Source: Nocardioides panaciterrulae | Lineage (GTDB): Bacteria; Actinomycetota; Actinomycetes; Propionibacteriales; Nocardioidaceae | Assembly (NCBI RefSeq): GCF_013409645.1 | Contig: NZ_JACCBG010000001.1 | Location: 2,230,001-2,294,000 of the forward strand | Reading direction: 5' to 3' | Length of the DNA stretch: 64,000 nucleotides | In this document: positions 56,918-64,000 of the stretch, in pieces | How the letters are laid out: each line of letters begins with the position of its first letter | Numbering within the stretch: position 1 is the first letter of the stretch | Notes under the pieces: model-generated | What the model was told of the DNA's origin: nothing | Databases searched by the model: none | Seen by the model: the letters and a program-made list of their open reading frames with translations, nothing else | Position numbers and translations under genes: made by a program

Positions 56918-57751
56918 TCAGCGCGAGAGGTGCCGCGCCCGGGCGAAGCAGAACAGGCCGTAGCAGCCGATGCCCAGGGCGATCAGGGCCAGCAGCCACT
57001 GACCGAACGGCTGCTGCAGCACCTTGTGCAGGGCGACGTCGAGCCCGCCGGACTTCTTCGCGTTGTGGGTGAGCGCGGCGTAGCAGAACAGGCCGCCGAC
57101 GATCACGAACGCCACGCCCTTCGCGGTGTAGCCGGCCTTGCCGAACTTGATGTAGGCCCGTCCCGCCTCGCCGCTCTGGCCCTCGGCGTCGAGGTGCTCA
57201 CGGAACTTCTCGGTCCACGCCCGGCGGGCGAGGTTCAGCCCGTAGGCGATGACCGCCAGGCCGAGGAGCCCGACGATGAACGGGCCGCCCGGCCAGTGCA
57301 TGATCGTGGCGGTGGTGTCGTCGGTGCCACCGCCCTTCTTGGACTGGTGGGCCGGGCTGGTCGCGATGCGGAACGCGCTGAGTGCGATGGCGCCGTAGAT
57401 CACCGCCTTGCCGAGGGCGACCAGGCGCTTGCGGGCCCGCTTGCCCCCGTCGCTCTCCTCCTTGTGGCCGAACGCCGCGTCGAGCAGCCGCCAGACCACC
57501 AGCGCGAGCATGCCGAGCGCCACCAGCCACACGAGCACGCCACCGAACGTCGTGTGCGCCATCTTGTTCAGGGCGCCGGTGCTGCTCGCCGAGCCCGAGT
57601 GGTCGCCGAACGCCAGCTCCAGCGCCAGCCACGCCACCACGAGGTGCACGACCCCGTAGACGACGAACCCGAACCTGATCGCCCGGTCGAGCCACTCCTC
57701 GCCGTTGGCCCGTCTCCCCATCGCCTGCGCCGACTGCGCCATGTCACCCAT
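56918..57751 (-). CDS. DUF1206 membrane protein
   Basis: A 277-residue protein with about six membrane helices arranged as three similar pairs, each beginning FGFVVYGVVHLVVA-, GKAVIYGAIALSAF- or GKAGYTAKGVAFVI-like, which is the triple repeat of DUF1206. Function unknown. The -10-like TATAGA ends six bases before the ATG at 57751 in the minus sense, suggesting a leaderless mRNA; an internal ATG three codons on is an alternative. Confidence 0.88.
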   Translation of the reverse strand: MGDMAQSAQAMGRRANGEEWLDRAIRFGFVVYGVVHLVVAWLALELAFGDHSGSASSTGALNKMAHTTFGGVLVWLVALGMLALVVWRLLDAAFGHKEESDGGKRARKRLVALGKAVIYGAIALSAFRIATSPAHQSKKGGGTDDTTATIMHWPGGPFIVGLLGLAVIAYGLNLARRAWTEKFREHLDAEGQSGEAGRAYIKFGKAGYTAKGVAFVIVGGLFCYAALTHNAKKSGGLDVALHKVLQQPFGQWLLALIALGIGCYGLFCFARARHLSR

Positions 57752-57793
57752 GCGCGGTCTATACCCACGCCCGGGCGTGTCGAACCTCGCCGC

Positions 57794-59188
57794 TCAGGAC
57801 AGGTCGGCCAGCGCGGTCTCGATCGTGCGGTGGAAGGTCGGATAGGCGTAGATCATCGAGCGCAGCGTGGCGGTCGGCACCTCGGCGTGCACGGCGACCG
57901 CCAGGAAGCCGAGGATCTCGCCCCCCGCAGGACCCATCGCGGTGGCTCCGACGAGCACCCCGCGCGCGGCGTCCTCGACCACCTTGACCAAGCCACGCGC
58001 ACCGGGCCCGTGGACGAACCCGCGCGAGGACTGCTCGAGCGGCGCGGTGCCGACCCGGATGTCGAGCCCGGAGTCACGCGCCTGCCGCTCGGTCATCCCG
58101 ACGCCGCCGACCTCCGGATCGGTGAACGTCGTGTGCGGCACCGCGTGGTAGCGGGCCGGGGGGCCGTCCTCGCCGAGGATGTCGCGCAGGGCGATGGCGG
58201 ACTGGTACATCGAGACGTGGGTGAAGGCGCCCTTGCCGGTGACGTCGCCGATGGTCCACAACCGGTCGCCGGCGCGCATCCGCTCGTCGACCTCGACGGA
58301 CCGGGCGGTCGGGTCGAGGCCGACGCTCTCCAGGCCGAGGTCGTCGAGGTTGGGCGTCCGGCCGGCGGCGACCAGCAGCTTGTCGGCGACCAGCCGCTCG
58401 CCGTCGCCGAGGGCGACGGTGAACGCGCCGTCGTCGTACGACACCGCCGCGATCTCGACTCCGGTCATCACCCGCATCCCCTCGGAGACGAAGACGTCCT
58501 CGAGGATCGCCGCCGCTTCGGGCTCGTCCGGCCCGAGGAGCCGCGGACCGGCCTCGAGCACGCTCACGCGGACGCCGAACCGGGCGAACACCTGGGCCAT
58601 CTCGCAGCCGATCGGGCCGCCGCCGATGACGACCAGCGAGCCGGGCAGCTCGGTCACCCGGACGGCGTCCCGGTTGGTCCAGTACGGCGTGCCCTCCAGC
58701 CCCGCGATCGGCAGCGCGGCCGGCCTGGTGCCGGGGTTGAGCACCACGCCGCGGCGTGCCTCGTAGGTGACCGACGAGCCGTCGGTGAGCTCCACCCGCA
58801 CCCGGGCGGCTCCGTCGAGCCGGCCCACGCCGTGGTGCACCGTGGCCCCGGCGTCCTGCAGCCGCTCGACCGCGATCGTGTCGTCCCAGCCGCTGGTGGC
58901 CTCCTGGTCGAGCCGGGTGGCCACCGGCGTCCACGACGGCGTGACCAGCGCGTCGCCGGCCAGCACCCCGACCCGCCGTGCCTCGGCCAGCGAGTCCGCA
59001 GCGCGGAGCATCATCTTCGACGGGATGCACCCGTAGTACGGGCACTCGCCGCCCACCAGGTGCCGGTCCACGACGACGACGTCGAGCCCCGCCCGGGCCG
59101 CCCCGGTGGCCAGGGCCTCGCCGCCCGGTCCCGCGCCGATCACGACAAGGTCGACGGTGCGGTCCTGGGGCTCGCTCTGCTCGCTCAT
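57794..59188 (-). CDS. FAD-dependent pyridine nucleotide-disulfide oxidoreductase
   Basis: A 464-residue enzyme of the lipoamide dehydrogenase/mercuric reductase family. FAD-binding VVIGAGPGGEALATGAARAG, the redox Cys pair in GGECPYYGCIPSK (about residues 47-59), NAD-binding VVIGGGPIGCEMAQVFAR and the second FAD block TIGDVTGKGAFTH are present. The C-terminal YPTFHRTIETAL lacks the HPxxxE form of true lipoamide dehydrogenases, so a general quinone or disulfide reductase is likely. It lies downstream of nusB on the same strand. Confidence 0.88.
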   Translation of the reverse strand: MSEQSEPQDRTVDLVVIGAGPGGEALATGAARAGLDVVVVDRHLVGGECPYYGCIPSKMMLRAADSLAEARRVGVLAGDALVTPSWTPVATRLDQEATSGWDDTIAVERLQDAGATVHHGVGRLDGAARVRVELTDGSSVTYEARRGVVLNPGTRPAALPIAGLEGTPYWTNRDAVRVTELPGSLVVIGGGPIGCEMAQVFARFGVRVSVLEAGPRLLGPDEPEAAAILEDVFVSEGMRVMTGVEIAAVSYDDGAFTVALGDGERLVADKLLVAAGRTPNLDDLGLESVGLDPTARSVEVDERMRAGDRLWTIGDVTGKGAFTHVSMYQSAIALRDILGEDGPPARYHAVPHTTFTDPEVGGVGMTERQARDSGLDIRVGTAPLEQSSRGFVHGPGARGLVKVVEDAARGVLVGATAMGPAGGEILGFLAVAVHAEVPTATLRSMIYAYPTFHRTIETALADLS

Positions 59189-59238
59189 GGCCCCAGCATG
59201 GCGGGACCGGCCAAGCCGGGACAGTCCCGCTCCGGCGC

Positions 59239-59646
59239 TCAGGCCAGCGACTCCTTGTTGCGCACGATCGTGCCCAGGACGCCGTTGACGAAGGCCGGCG
59301 ACTCGTCGGTGGACAGGTCGCGGACCAGCGCCATGGCCTCGGTCACGGCGACCGCGTCAGGGACGTCCTCGGCGTAGAGCAGCTCGAAGACGCCTAGGCG
59401 CAGCACGTTGCGGTCCACTGCCGGCATCCGCTCCAGGGTCCAGCCCTCGGAGTAGTCGCGCAGCAGCTGGTCGATCCGCTCCTGGTGCTCGACCACGCCG
59501 CGGACCAGGGTGACGGTGTAGGCGTTGGTGGGCGCCTCGCCCTCGGTGGTCACCCGCTCGAGCGCCTCGGTCGCCGACTCACCCCGCAGCTCGGAGGCGT
59601 ACAGGAGGTCGAGGGCCCGCTTGCGAGCCTTGGAACGCGCGGCCAT
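59239..59646 (-). CDS. nusB: transcription antitermination factor NusB
   Basis: A 135-residue all-helical RNA-binding factor that, with NusE, binds BoxA in rRNA leaders. ARSKARKRALDLLYASELRG and PAVDRNVLRLGVFELLY, with the C-terminal PAFVNGVLGTI, are diagnostic. ATG shares a base with the efp stop (TGATG). Confidence 0.96.
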   Translation of the reverse strand: MAARSKARKRALDLLYASELRGESATEALERVTTEGEAPTNAYTVTLVRGVVEHQERIDQLLRDYSEGWTLERMPAVDRNVLRLGVFELLYAEDVPDAVAVTEAMALVRDLSTDESPAFVNGVLGTIVRNKESLA

Positions 59647-60209
59647 CAGCTGGTGACGCGCCCCAGGTAGGAGGAGTCGCGGGTGTCGACCTTGATCTTC
59701 TCGCCGGTGGTGATGAACAGCGGCACCTGCACGGTCGCCCCGGTCTCCACGGTGGCGGGCTTGGTGCCGCCGGTGGAGCGGTCGCCCTGCAGGCCGGGCT
59801 CGGTGTAGGTCACCTCGAGCTCGACCGAGGCCGGCAGCTCGATGTAGAGGACCCGGCCGTCGTTCGTGGCGACGATGGCCTCCTGGTTCTCGAGCATGAA
59901 GTCCTTGGCGGCACCGACGATCTCCGGGGTGACCTCGAGCTGCTCGTAGGTCCCGGTGTCCATGAAGACGTAGTTGGTGCCGTCGTTGTAGAGGTACTGC
60001 ATGGTGCGCTTGTCGACGTTGGCCACGTCGACCTTGATGTCGGCGTTGAAGGTCTTGTCGACCACCTTGCCGGACTCGACGTTCTTCAGCTTGGTGCGCA
60101 CGACCGCGCCGCCCTTGCCGGGCTTGTGGTGCTGGAACCAGATGACCGACCAGAGCTGGCCGTCCAGGTTGAGCACCATGCCGTTCTTCAGGTCGTTCGT
60201 GGTTGCCAT
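59646..60209 (-). CDS. efp: elongation factor P
   Basis: A 187-residue three-domain factor relieving ribosome stalling at polyproline. The loop tip is PGKGGAV with Lys32; actinobacterial EF-P is not known to be modified there. The C-terminal OB signature ([20 protein letters not shown]) is complete. It is first in efp-nusB, the usual actinobacterial pair. Proteins in this window include several Pro-rich stretches, consistent with need for EF-P. Confidence 0.97.
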   Translation of the reverse strand: MATTNDLKNGMVLNLDGQLWSVIWFQHHKPGKGGAVVRTKLKNVESGKVVDKTFNADIKVDVANVDKRTMQYLYNDGTNYVFMDTGTYEQLEVTPEIVGAAKDFMLENQEAIVATNDGRVLYIELPASVELEVTYTEPGLQGDRSTGGTKPATVETGATVQVPLFITTGEKIKVDTRDSSYLGRVTS

Positions 60210-60306
60210 GCGCGCGTGTCAGCCTTCTGGTCGATCGGTCCGAAGTGGGTGGGCCACCGTGCCGGACGCCCGAGGGCGCCGCTAGCGGCAGCAGCGCCCG
60301 AGTCTA
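60210..60306 (-). promoter_or_regulatory. efp promoter and leader hairpin
   Basis: A -10 TAGACT lies at 60301-60306 on the minus strand. The leader then has the inverted repeat GGGCGC/GCGCCC (60274-60299), whose loop contains the palindrome CCGCTAGCGG. Its effect on efp expression is unknown. Confidence 0.5.
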
Positions 60307-60349
60307 CAGACCGGTGACCTCGACCACCCAACCCGCAGTCCCGCGCTCC

Positions 60350-61147
60350 TCAGCGCAGCTCCCAGACCACCTGGACCCGCACCCGGGTGGTGTCCTTGCC
60401 CGCGCGGATCGGCAGCGCGGCGAGGCCGGCCGCGGGGGCCCGGGCCGCGTCCGCGACGGCGTAGCCGTGCGCAAGGGCCAAGCGCTGCCTGGGGCCGACC
60501 TCGTGCAACGTGCGCACGTCGCCGAGCTCGAGCCCGGCCGCCCCGGCGTACTGCTGCGCCTTGTCGCGGGCGTCCGCGACCGCCGCGGCCCGCGCCTTGG
60601 CGAGCACGGCGTCGACGTCGCCGACCTTCAGCCGGATGTCGCTGACCCGTACGTCGTTGCCGCCGGTGGCCACCGCCGCGCTCACGACCTTGCCCCCGGC
60701 CCGGAGCTCACGGACCAGCACCGCGGCGCGCTGGCTCACGCGGTAGCCGCGCAGCGTCGGCGGCCCGGAGGAGTGGTAGTCGTAGACCGGGTACATCGAC
60801 AGGCCGGTGGTCTGCACGTCGCTGCGGCGCACGCCCAGCCCGCCGATGGTCGAGAGCACCCGGTCCATCTTGGCGTTGGCCTCGTCCAGCGCGGTCGCCA
60901 GGTCAGGGCGCAGCAGGGTGACCTCGAGGTCGAAGGAGAGCTGGTCGGGGACGGCCGTGGCCTCCCCCGAGCCGCCCATCGTCAGCGTCCGCGGCTTCTC
61001 GCCGGCGCTGACGAGCGCCGGGGTCTCGGCTCGCGCGGGTGCCCCGTGCCCGCCCGCCGCTCCCCACAGATAGGCGCTCAGCAGTCCCAGCAGCACCACC
61101 GCCGTCGTGAGCAGCCCCCGCACGCTCACCGTCACCGTCCGGCCCAT
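60350..61147 (-). CDS. SIMPL domain protein, membrane-anchored or secreted
   Basis: A 265-residue protein with an N-terminal hydrophobic helix (about residues 11-32) acting as signal or anchor, then a SIMPL domain (TLTMGGSGEATAVPDQLSF, ALDEANAKMDRVLSTI, DVQTTGLSMYPVYDY). SIMPL proteins of unclear function are found in bacterial envelopes. The ATG at 61147 has GGGAGG eight bases upstream; an ATG two codons earlier is too close. No enzymatic motif is visible. Confidence 0.87.
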   Translation of the reverse strand: MGRTVTVSVRGLLTTAVVLLGLLSAYLWGAAGGHGAPARAETPALVSAGEKPRTLTMGGSGEATAVPDQLSFDLEVTLLRPDLATALDEANAKMDRVLSTIGGLGVRRSDVQTTGLSMYPVYDYHSSGPPTLRGYRVSQRAAVLVRELRAGGKVVSAAVATGGNDVRVSDIRLKVGDVDAVLAKARAAAVADARDKAQQYAGAAGLELGDVRTLHEVGPRQRLALAHGYAVADAARAPAAGLAALPIRAGKDTTRVRVQVVWELR

Positions 61148-61281
61148 GTCCATGTCCTCCCGCTCGTGGTCGTCAGCGGTTGGACGGCGGCCGTGGAGAG
61201 GTGGTTCCCGGGCAGTTCGGCGGTTGCCGGGAGACACCGTCTGTGCCGTCGCCGGCGAGTGCGTGCGAGGCCGAGCGGGCG

Positions 61282-62217
61282 TCAGTCCTGGCAGTTGGTC
61301 ATGGGCACGAACTGGGCGACCTCGCGCATGCCCAGCCCCTCGTACACCCGCCGTGGGAGCGGGTACCCGGCGTCGCCGCGAGGGCCCACGACGGCGGTGT
61401 GGGCACCGAGGTCACGTGCGACATGGAGCATCTGTGCGCAGAGGGCTCGCGCGAGTCCACGGCCGGAGTGCGCGGGGTCGGTGCCCACGGGCTCGAACAA
61501 CAACGACTGGCTACGTTCGTCCAGCCACCCCAACGCGTAAGCAGCGAGGTCGCCGTCGGCGCCTACGGCGACCAGATCGAGCTCGGGGCGATACCCGGGG
61601 GTCTCGCTGACGGCGCGGTGCTTGTCGATCGAGTAGCTCGATCCGGGCTCGTCGCCCGTGACTCGCAGGCCAAGAAGCCCCTTGATACGCGCCGGCGCCT
61701 AGGCCCGTCGGTGGACCTCGACACGAGCCAGCACGTCCTCGGGGTCGGCGGTGTCCACACTTCGGATCCGGTAGCCCGCGGGAGAGCCGTGTTGCTCGAG
61801 GTCAGAGGTGTCACCGAGCTCTCTCCACAATTGCGCGAACCAGGGCCCCTGTTCTGCTCGGAACCCAGCATTTGTCAAGACCTCCACCAGTGACGCGTCC
61901 TGCCGAGACACCTCCACCGTCATCGCGGGAAAGGCATCGATCAGTTCCCGCACGATCCGTGACCGTTGCTCGGAAGCCGCTCGGGGAGAGACGTGCAGCG
62001 ACACCTCCACCGAGCCGTTGGGCGATGCGTCCTTCCAGACGTCTGCGAACCCAGTGAGCGGCTCGCCCCAGGCGAACGTCGCATCCGGGGCCGGGCTGCC
62101 GTCGCCACGGCTGTGCGACCAGGCGACGTTGCCCGGGTGAAGGCGCTGATGGGGCGTCCAGGTGGCGCTGACGCAGTCCCACCTAGCGACCAGATCGTCC
62201 GTCACGCCGACATCCAC
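61282..62217 (-). pseudogene. GNAT acetyltransferase gene interrupted by an in-frame amber codon
   Basis: Both halves are in one frame. Codons 1-172 (62217-61702) hold the N-terminal part ending RVEVHRRA; a TAG at 61699-61701 follows, then 138 further codons with the acetyl-CoA site VGTDPAHSGRGLARALCAQM and the C-terminal GLGMREVAQFVPM. No frameshift was found. The expected residue at the stop is aromatic (RxxxHRAAWxP-type blocks are common), and TGG to TAG is one base change, so a single nonsense mutation or a sequencing error is likely. Substrate unknown. Confidence 0.85.
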
Positions 62218-62278
62218 TCATGGAGCGCAAGAGCCCGTCAAAGACCTTTCCAGGGCCGGACCCACGAGCAGACGCCGC

Positions 62279-63616
62279 TCATTCTCGTCGGGGTCGCCAC
62301 CTGATCCACGCCTGTTCGACGCCGTGTCTGGGTGGGGGTCGGAACTCCGGGCGTCCGTCGGTGGGGTCGAGGCGGACCTGCCATGGGGTGTGGTGGAGGA
62401 CCCGGTGGTGGTGGCCACACAGCAGCACCAGGTTCGGCAGGGACGTGGGGCCGCCGTCGGCCCAGTGGTGGATGTGGTGGGCCTGGCACATCACCGGTGG
62501 CCGGGTGCAGCCGGGGAACGCACAATGCGCGTCGCGGCAGACGAGCGCGGTCCACAGCGCGGCGGTGACCAGCCGGTTGGCCCGGCCCACGTCCAACACC
62601 TGGCCCAGGGTGCCGAGCACGACGGGGATCACGTCGGCGTCGCAGGCCAGCCGCCGGACCGCGGCGGGTGAGAGGTGCCCACCATCCTCGGTGACCCCGC
62701 CATCTGTCCCGCCGGGGCTCCGTGATCTGAGCTGGGTGCGGAGCGAGTCCAGGTCGGTGGTGACCGCGAGCCGGGGCCGGGCGCCGTGGCACTCGGGCGG
62801 CAGATCGGTGCCCAGCGCGTGCTGGGCGACCTGGACCAGGGCGTCCCACATCCGGGTGCCGTGGTCACGCGGGTCGGTCTGCACCTGCTCGTCGGGGTGG
62901 TCGGGGTCGAGGGCGGGGGCGGGCTTGGTCAGCGGCAGCAGGGCGGCCTTGAGGATCGCGGCGTCCTCCACGGTCCCGCGGCCCTTCAACCACGCCCCAC
63001 CCGCACCGTCGTCGGTGATCGAGAGGAACCGGTGCAGGTGGGCGGCACGTTCCTCGCGGTCGAGCTTCTGCTGCTGGCGGCGTTCCTCGCCGTCTGGGTC
63101 GACCACCGCGGCGATCTTCTTGCCCACCACCGCCAGCGCGGTGGCATCCAGCCGGGTGGCCTCGGCCAGCAGCACCTGCTCGGCGCGGCAGCGCAGGGCC
63201 TCGTCGTGGGGCAGCGCGTCGACGGCGTCGACGATCACCGCCGCCTGCTCCGGCGACACCTCCCCACGGGTCAGCGCGACGTGGGTCGCGGTCCGCTCGC
63301 CCACGAGCACCGGCGCCTGCCGCACCACTCGCCGCCCCGACCGGCGGTGCCGGCCCGCGGTGTGGGTGAACCAGTCCCCGGTCGACCCCCACGCCAACTC
63401 CCGCTTCGCGACCCCACGGGCCTCGACCTCGGCCACGACCGAGGCCTGCACCGCGGCCAGGTGAGAGCGCAGCACCTCGATCTGCTCGTTCGCCGCCACC
63501 AGCTCCTCGCCCGACCGGGCCGCCCACAGCACGCCATCGACATCCCCGACCAGGGCGTTGGCCGCCGCGACCACGCCCGCGGGGCTGGTCGGTGCGAGGG
63601 TCGGCGGCTGCTCCAT
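62279..63616 (-). CDS. DUF222 and HNH endonuclease domain protein
   Basis: A 445-residue protein of the actinobacterial DUF222-HNH type. The N-terminal DUF222 region (about residues 15-320) is helical and charged; the C-terminal HNH nuclease has CAFPGCTRPPVMCQAHHIHH and NLVLLCGHHHRVLHH with metal-binding His and Cys. Such genes occur in many copies in Nocardioides-like genomes and are often associated with repeats; whether they are homing or mobile is not established. ATG at 63616 is used; an upstream GTG at 63673 is possible. Confidence 0.9.
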   Translation of the reverse strand: MEQPPTLAPTSPAGVVAAANALVGDVDGVLWAARSGEELVAANEQIEVLRSHLAAVQASVVAEVEARGVAKRELAWGSTGDWFTHTAGRHRRSGRRVVRQAPVLVGERTATHVALTRGEVSPEQAAVIVDAVDALPHDEALRCRAEQVLLAEATRLDATALAVVGKKIAAVVDPDGEERRQQQKLDREERAAHLHRFLSITDDGAGGAWLKGRGTVEDAAILKAALLPLTKPAPALDPDHPDEQVQTDPRDHGTRMWDALVQVAQHALGTDLPPECHGARPRLAVTTDLDSLRTQLRSRSPGGTDGGVTEDGGHLSPAAVRRLACDADVIPVVLGTLGQVLDVGRANRLVTAALWTALVCRDAHCAFPGCTRPPVMCQAHHIHHWADGGPTSLPNLVLLCGHHHRVLHHTPWQVRLDPTDGRPEFRPPPRHGVEQAWIRWRPRRE

Positions 63617-63792
63617 GCCACGACTCAACCAGCGACCACCGACGGTCAGCGCCCCTCCGGACGGGTTACCCACAGCCCCAGATCACGAAACGATAACGGT
63701 TCCTGTGTCGCTCAGCGTGGATATTCGACGCTCGAGCGGCGCCACCATCCGGTTGATTGCGTCGGGATGGCCTGGACGGCACGATCAGCGGC
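63617..63792. other. intergenic region before the right-edge gene
   Basis: A 176-bp divergent gap between the DUF222-HNH gene and the membrane protein gene. It is less GC-rich in its middle (CACGAAACGATAACGG near 63685-63700) than the rest. No clear promoter pair or hairpin was found. Confidence 0.4.
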
Positions 63793-64000
63793 ATGAGCGA
63801 CCGCGTGCCCCGAAGCAAACGTGCCCGATGGGTCGTGGGCTTCGTTGCGGCCTTGGCGCTGCTGACGGGTGCTGCGTTCCTGGCAGAGTTCCTGTTCGCC
63901 CTGTGGTACGAAGGAATGCCTCCGATGCTTGTAGCTGGGGTAGCGGTGGTAATCCTGGCGATCGTGGCAGTGGCGATGGCACGCGTGCGAAGATCTGCCA
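63793..64000 (+). CDS. membrane protein, cut by the right edge
   Basis: The frame from ATG at 63793 runs to the end of the window (at least 69 codons). It encodes MSDRVPRSKRARW followed by two likely membrane helices (about residues 14-35 and 44-62) with a basic end. Codons such as GTA, GTT, CTT and GGA are more frequent than in neighbouring genes, which may indicate recent acquisition or a poorly expressed gene. The full length and family cannot be determined. Confidence 0.6.
   Translation, partial: MSDRVPRSKRARWVVGFVAALALLTGAAFLAEFLFALWYEGMPPMLVAGVAVVILAIVAVAMARVRRSA

Noticed and set aside
61563..61871. Separate small gene between the two GNAT halves
   Set aside because: It lies in another frame, has low-complexity Ser/Arg/Pro sequence, and the GNAT frame itself is open through this interval apart from the single TAG.

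Overview
The window is a contiguous piece of a high-GC actinobacterial chromosome. The 16S rRNA 5' end at the left edge, mycothiol-dependent and mIHF-type proteins, leaderless promoters and the gene order metK-priA-def-fmt-rsmB-rpe-rib all fit a Nocardioides-like (Nocardioidaceae) bacterium; the genus is an inference. No phage, insertion sequence, CRISPR array or tRNA gene was seen. Nearly everything is housekeeping, and most genes lie on the minus strand.

Layout, left to right (minus-strand operons read right to left). 1-599: 5' end of a 16S rRNA gene with its leader and promoter. 600-10.9 kb: arginine biosynthesis, argC-(ACT protein)-argJ-argB-argD-argF-argR then argG-(NUDIX)-argH-DNA glycosylase, with almost every junction a 1-17 bp overlap and tandem ARG-box-like palindromes over the argC promoter. 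11-12.2 kb: a mycothiol-type isomerase gene and a 162-bp tandem intergenic repeat. 12.2-19.7 kb: translation cluster infC-rpmI-rplT-trmH-histidine kinase-pheS-pheT. 19.7-23.6 kb: SseB-like protein, small membrane protein, PLP aldolase, small kinase, aldose epimerase. 23.7-30.6 kb: rpe, then an FMN riboswitch controlling ribD-ribE-ribM-ribBA-ribH, then hisE-hisG-PH-like protein. 30.6-38.6 kb: zinc-ribbon protein, stand-alone LigD-type polymerase, rsmB, a candidate 55-residue ORF, fmt, def, degenerate priA, metK. 38.7-41.4 kb: mihF-gmk-rpoZ-coaBC. 41.4-53.9 kb: pyrimidine biosynthesis in two PyrR-controlled units, pyrR-pyrB-pyrC and carA-carB-pyrD-pyrK-pyrDB-pyrF plus a lipoprotein. 53.9-64 kb: oxidoreductases, a ParA-like ATPase, DUF1206 protein, nusB-efp, SIMPL protein, a GNAT gene broken by one amber codon, a DUF222-HNH protein and an incomplete membrane protein.

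The genes form a nutrient and translation core: arginine and pyrimidine synthesis share carbamoyl phosphate from CarAB, and regulation is visible in the DNA (ARG boxes with ArgR, two PyrR RNA sites, an FMN riboswitch, a non-canonical AUC start for infC). The most unusual observations are: (1) three genes (rpe, rsmB, pyrF) whose stop codon sits inside a short tandem repeat with a period divisible by three, giving three or four in-frame stops, and in pyrF also four copies of the stop/start overlap with the next gene; (2) an ACT-domain protein of the COG3603 type translationally coupled inside the arginine operon; (3) two dihydroorotate dehydrogenases in one operon, the class-1B-like one carrying Ser where Cys is expected; (4) a 162-bp tandem repeat built of 22-bp imperfect palindromes.
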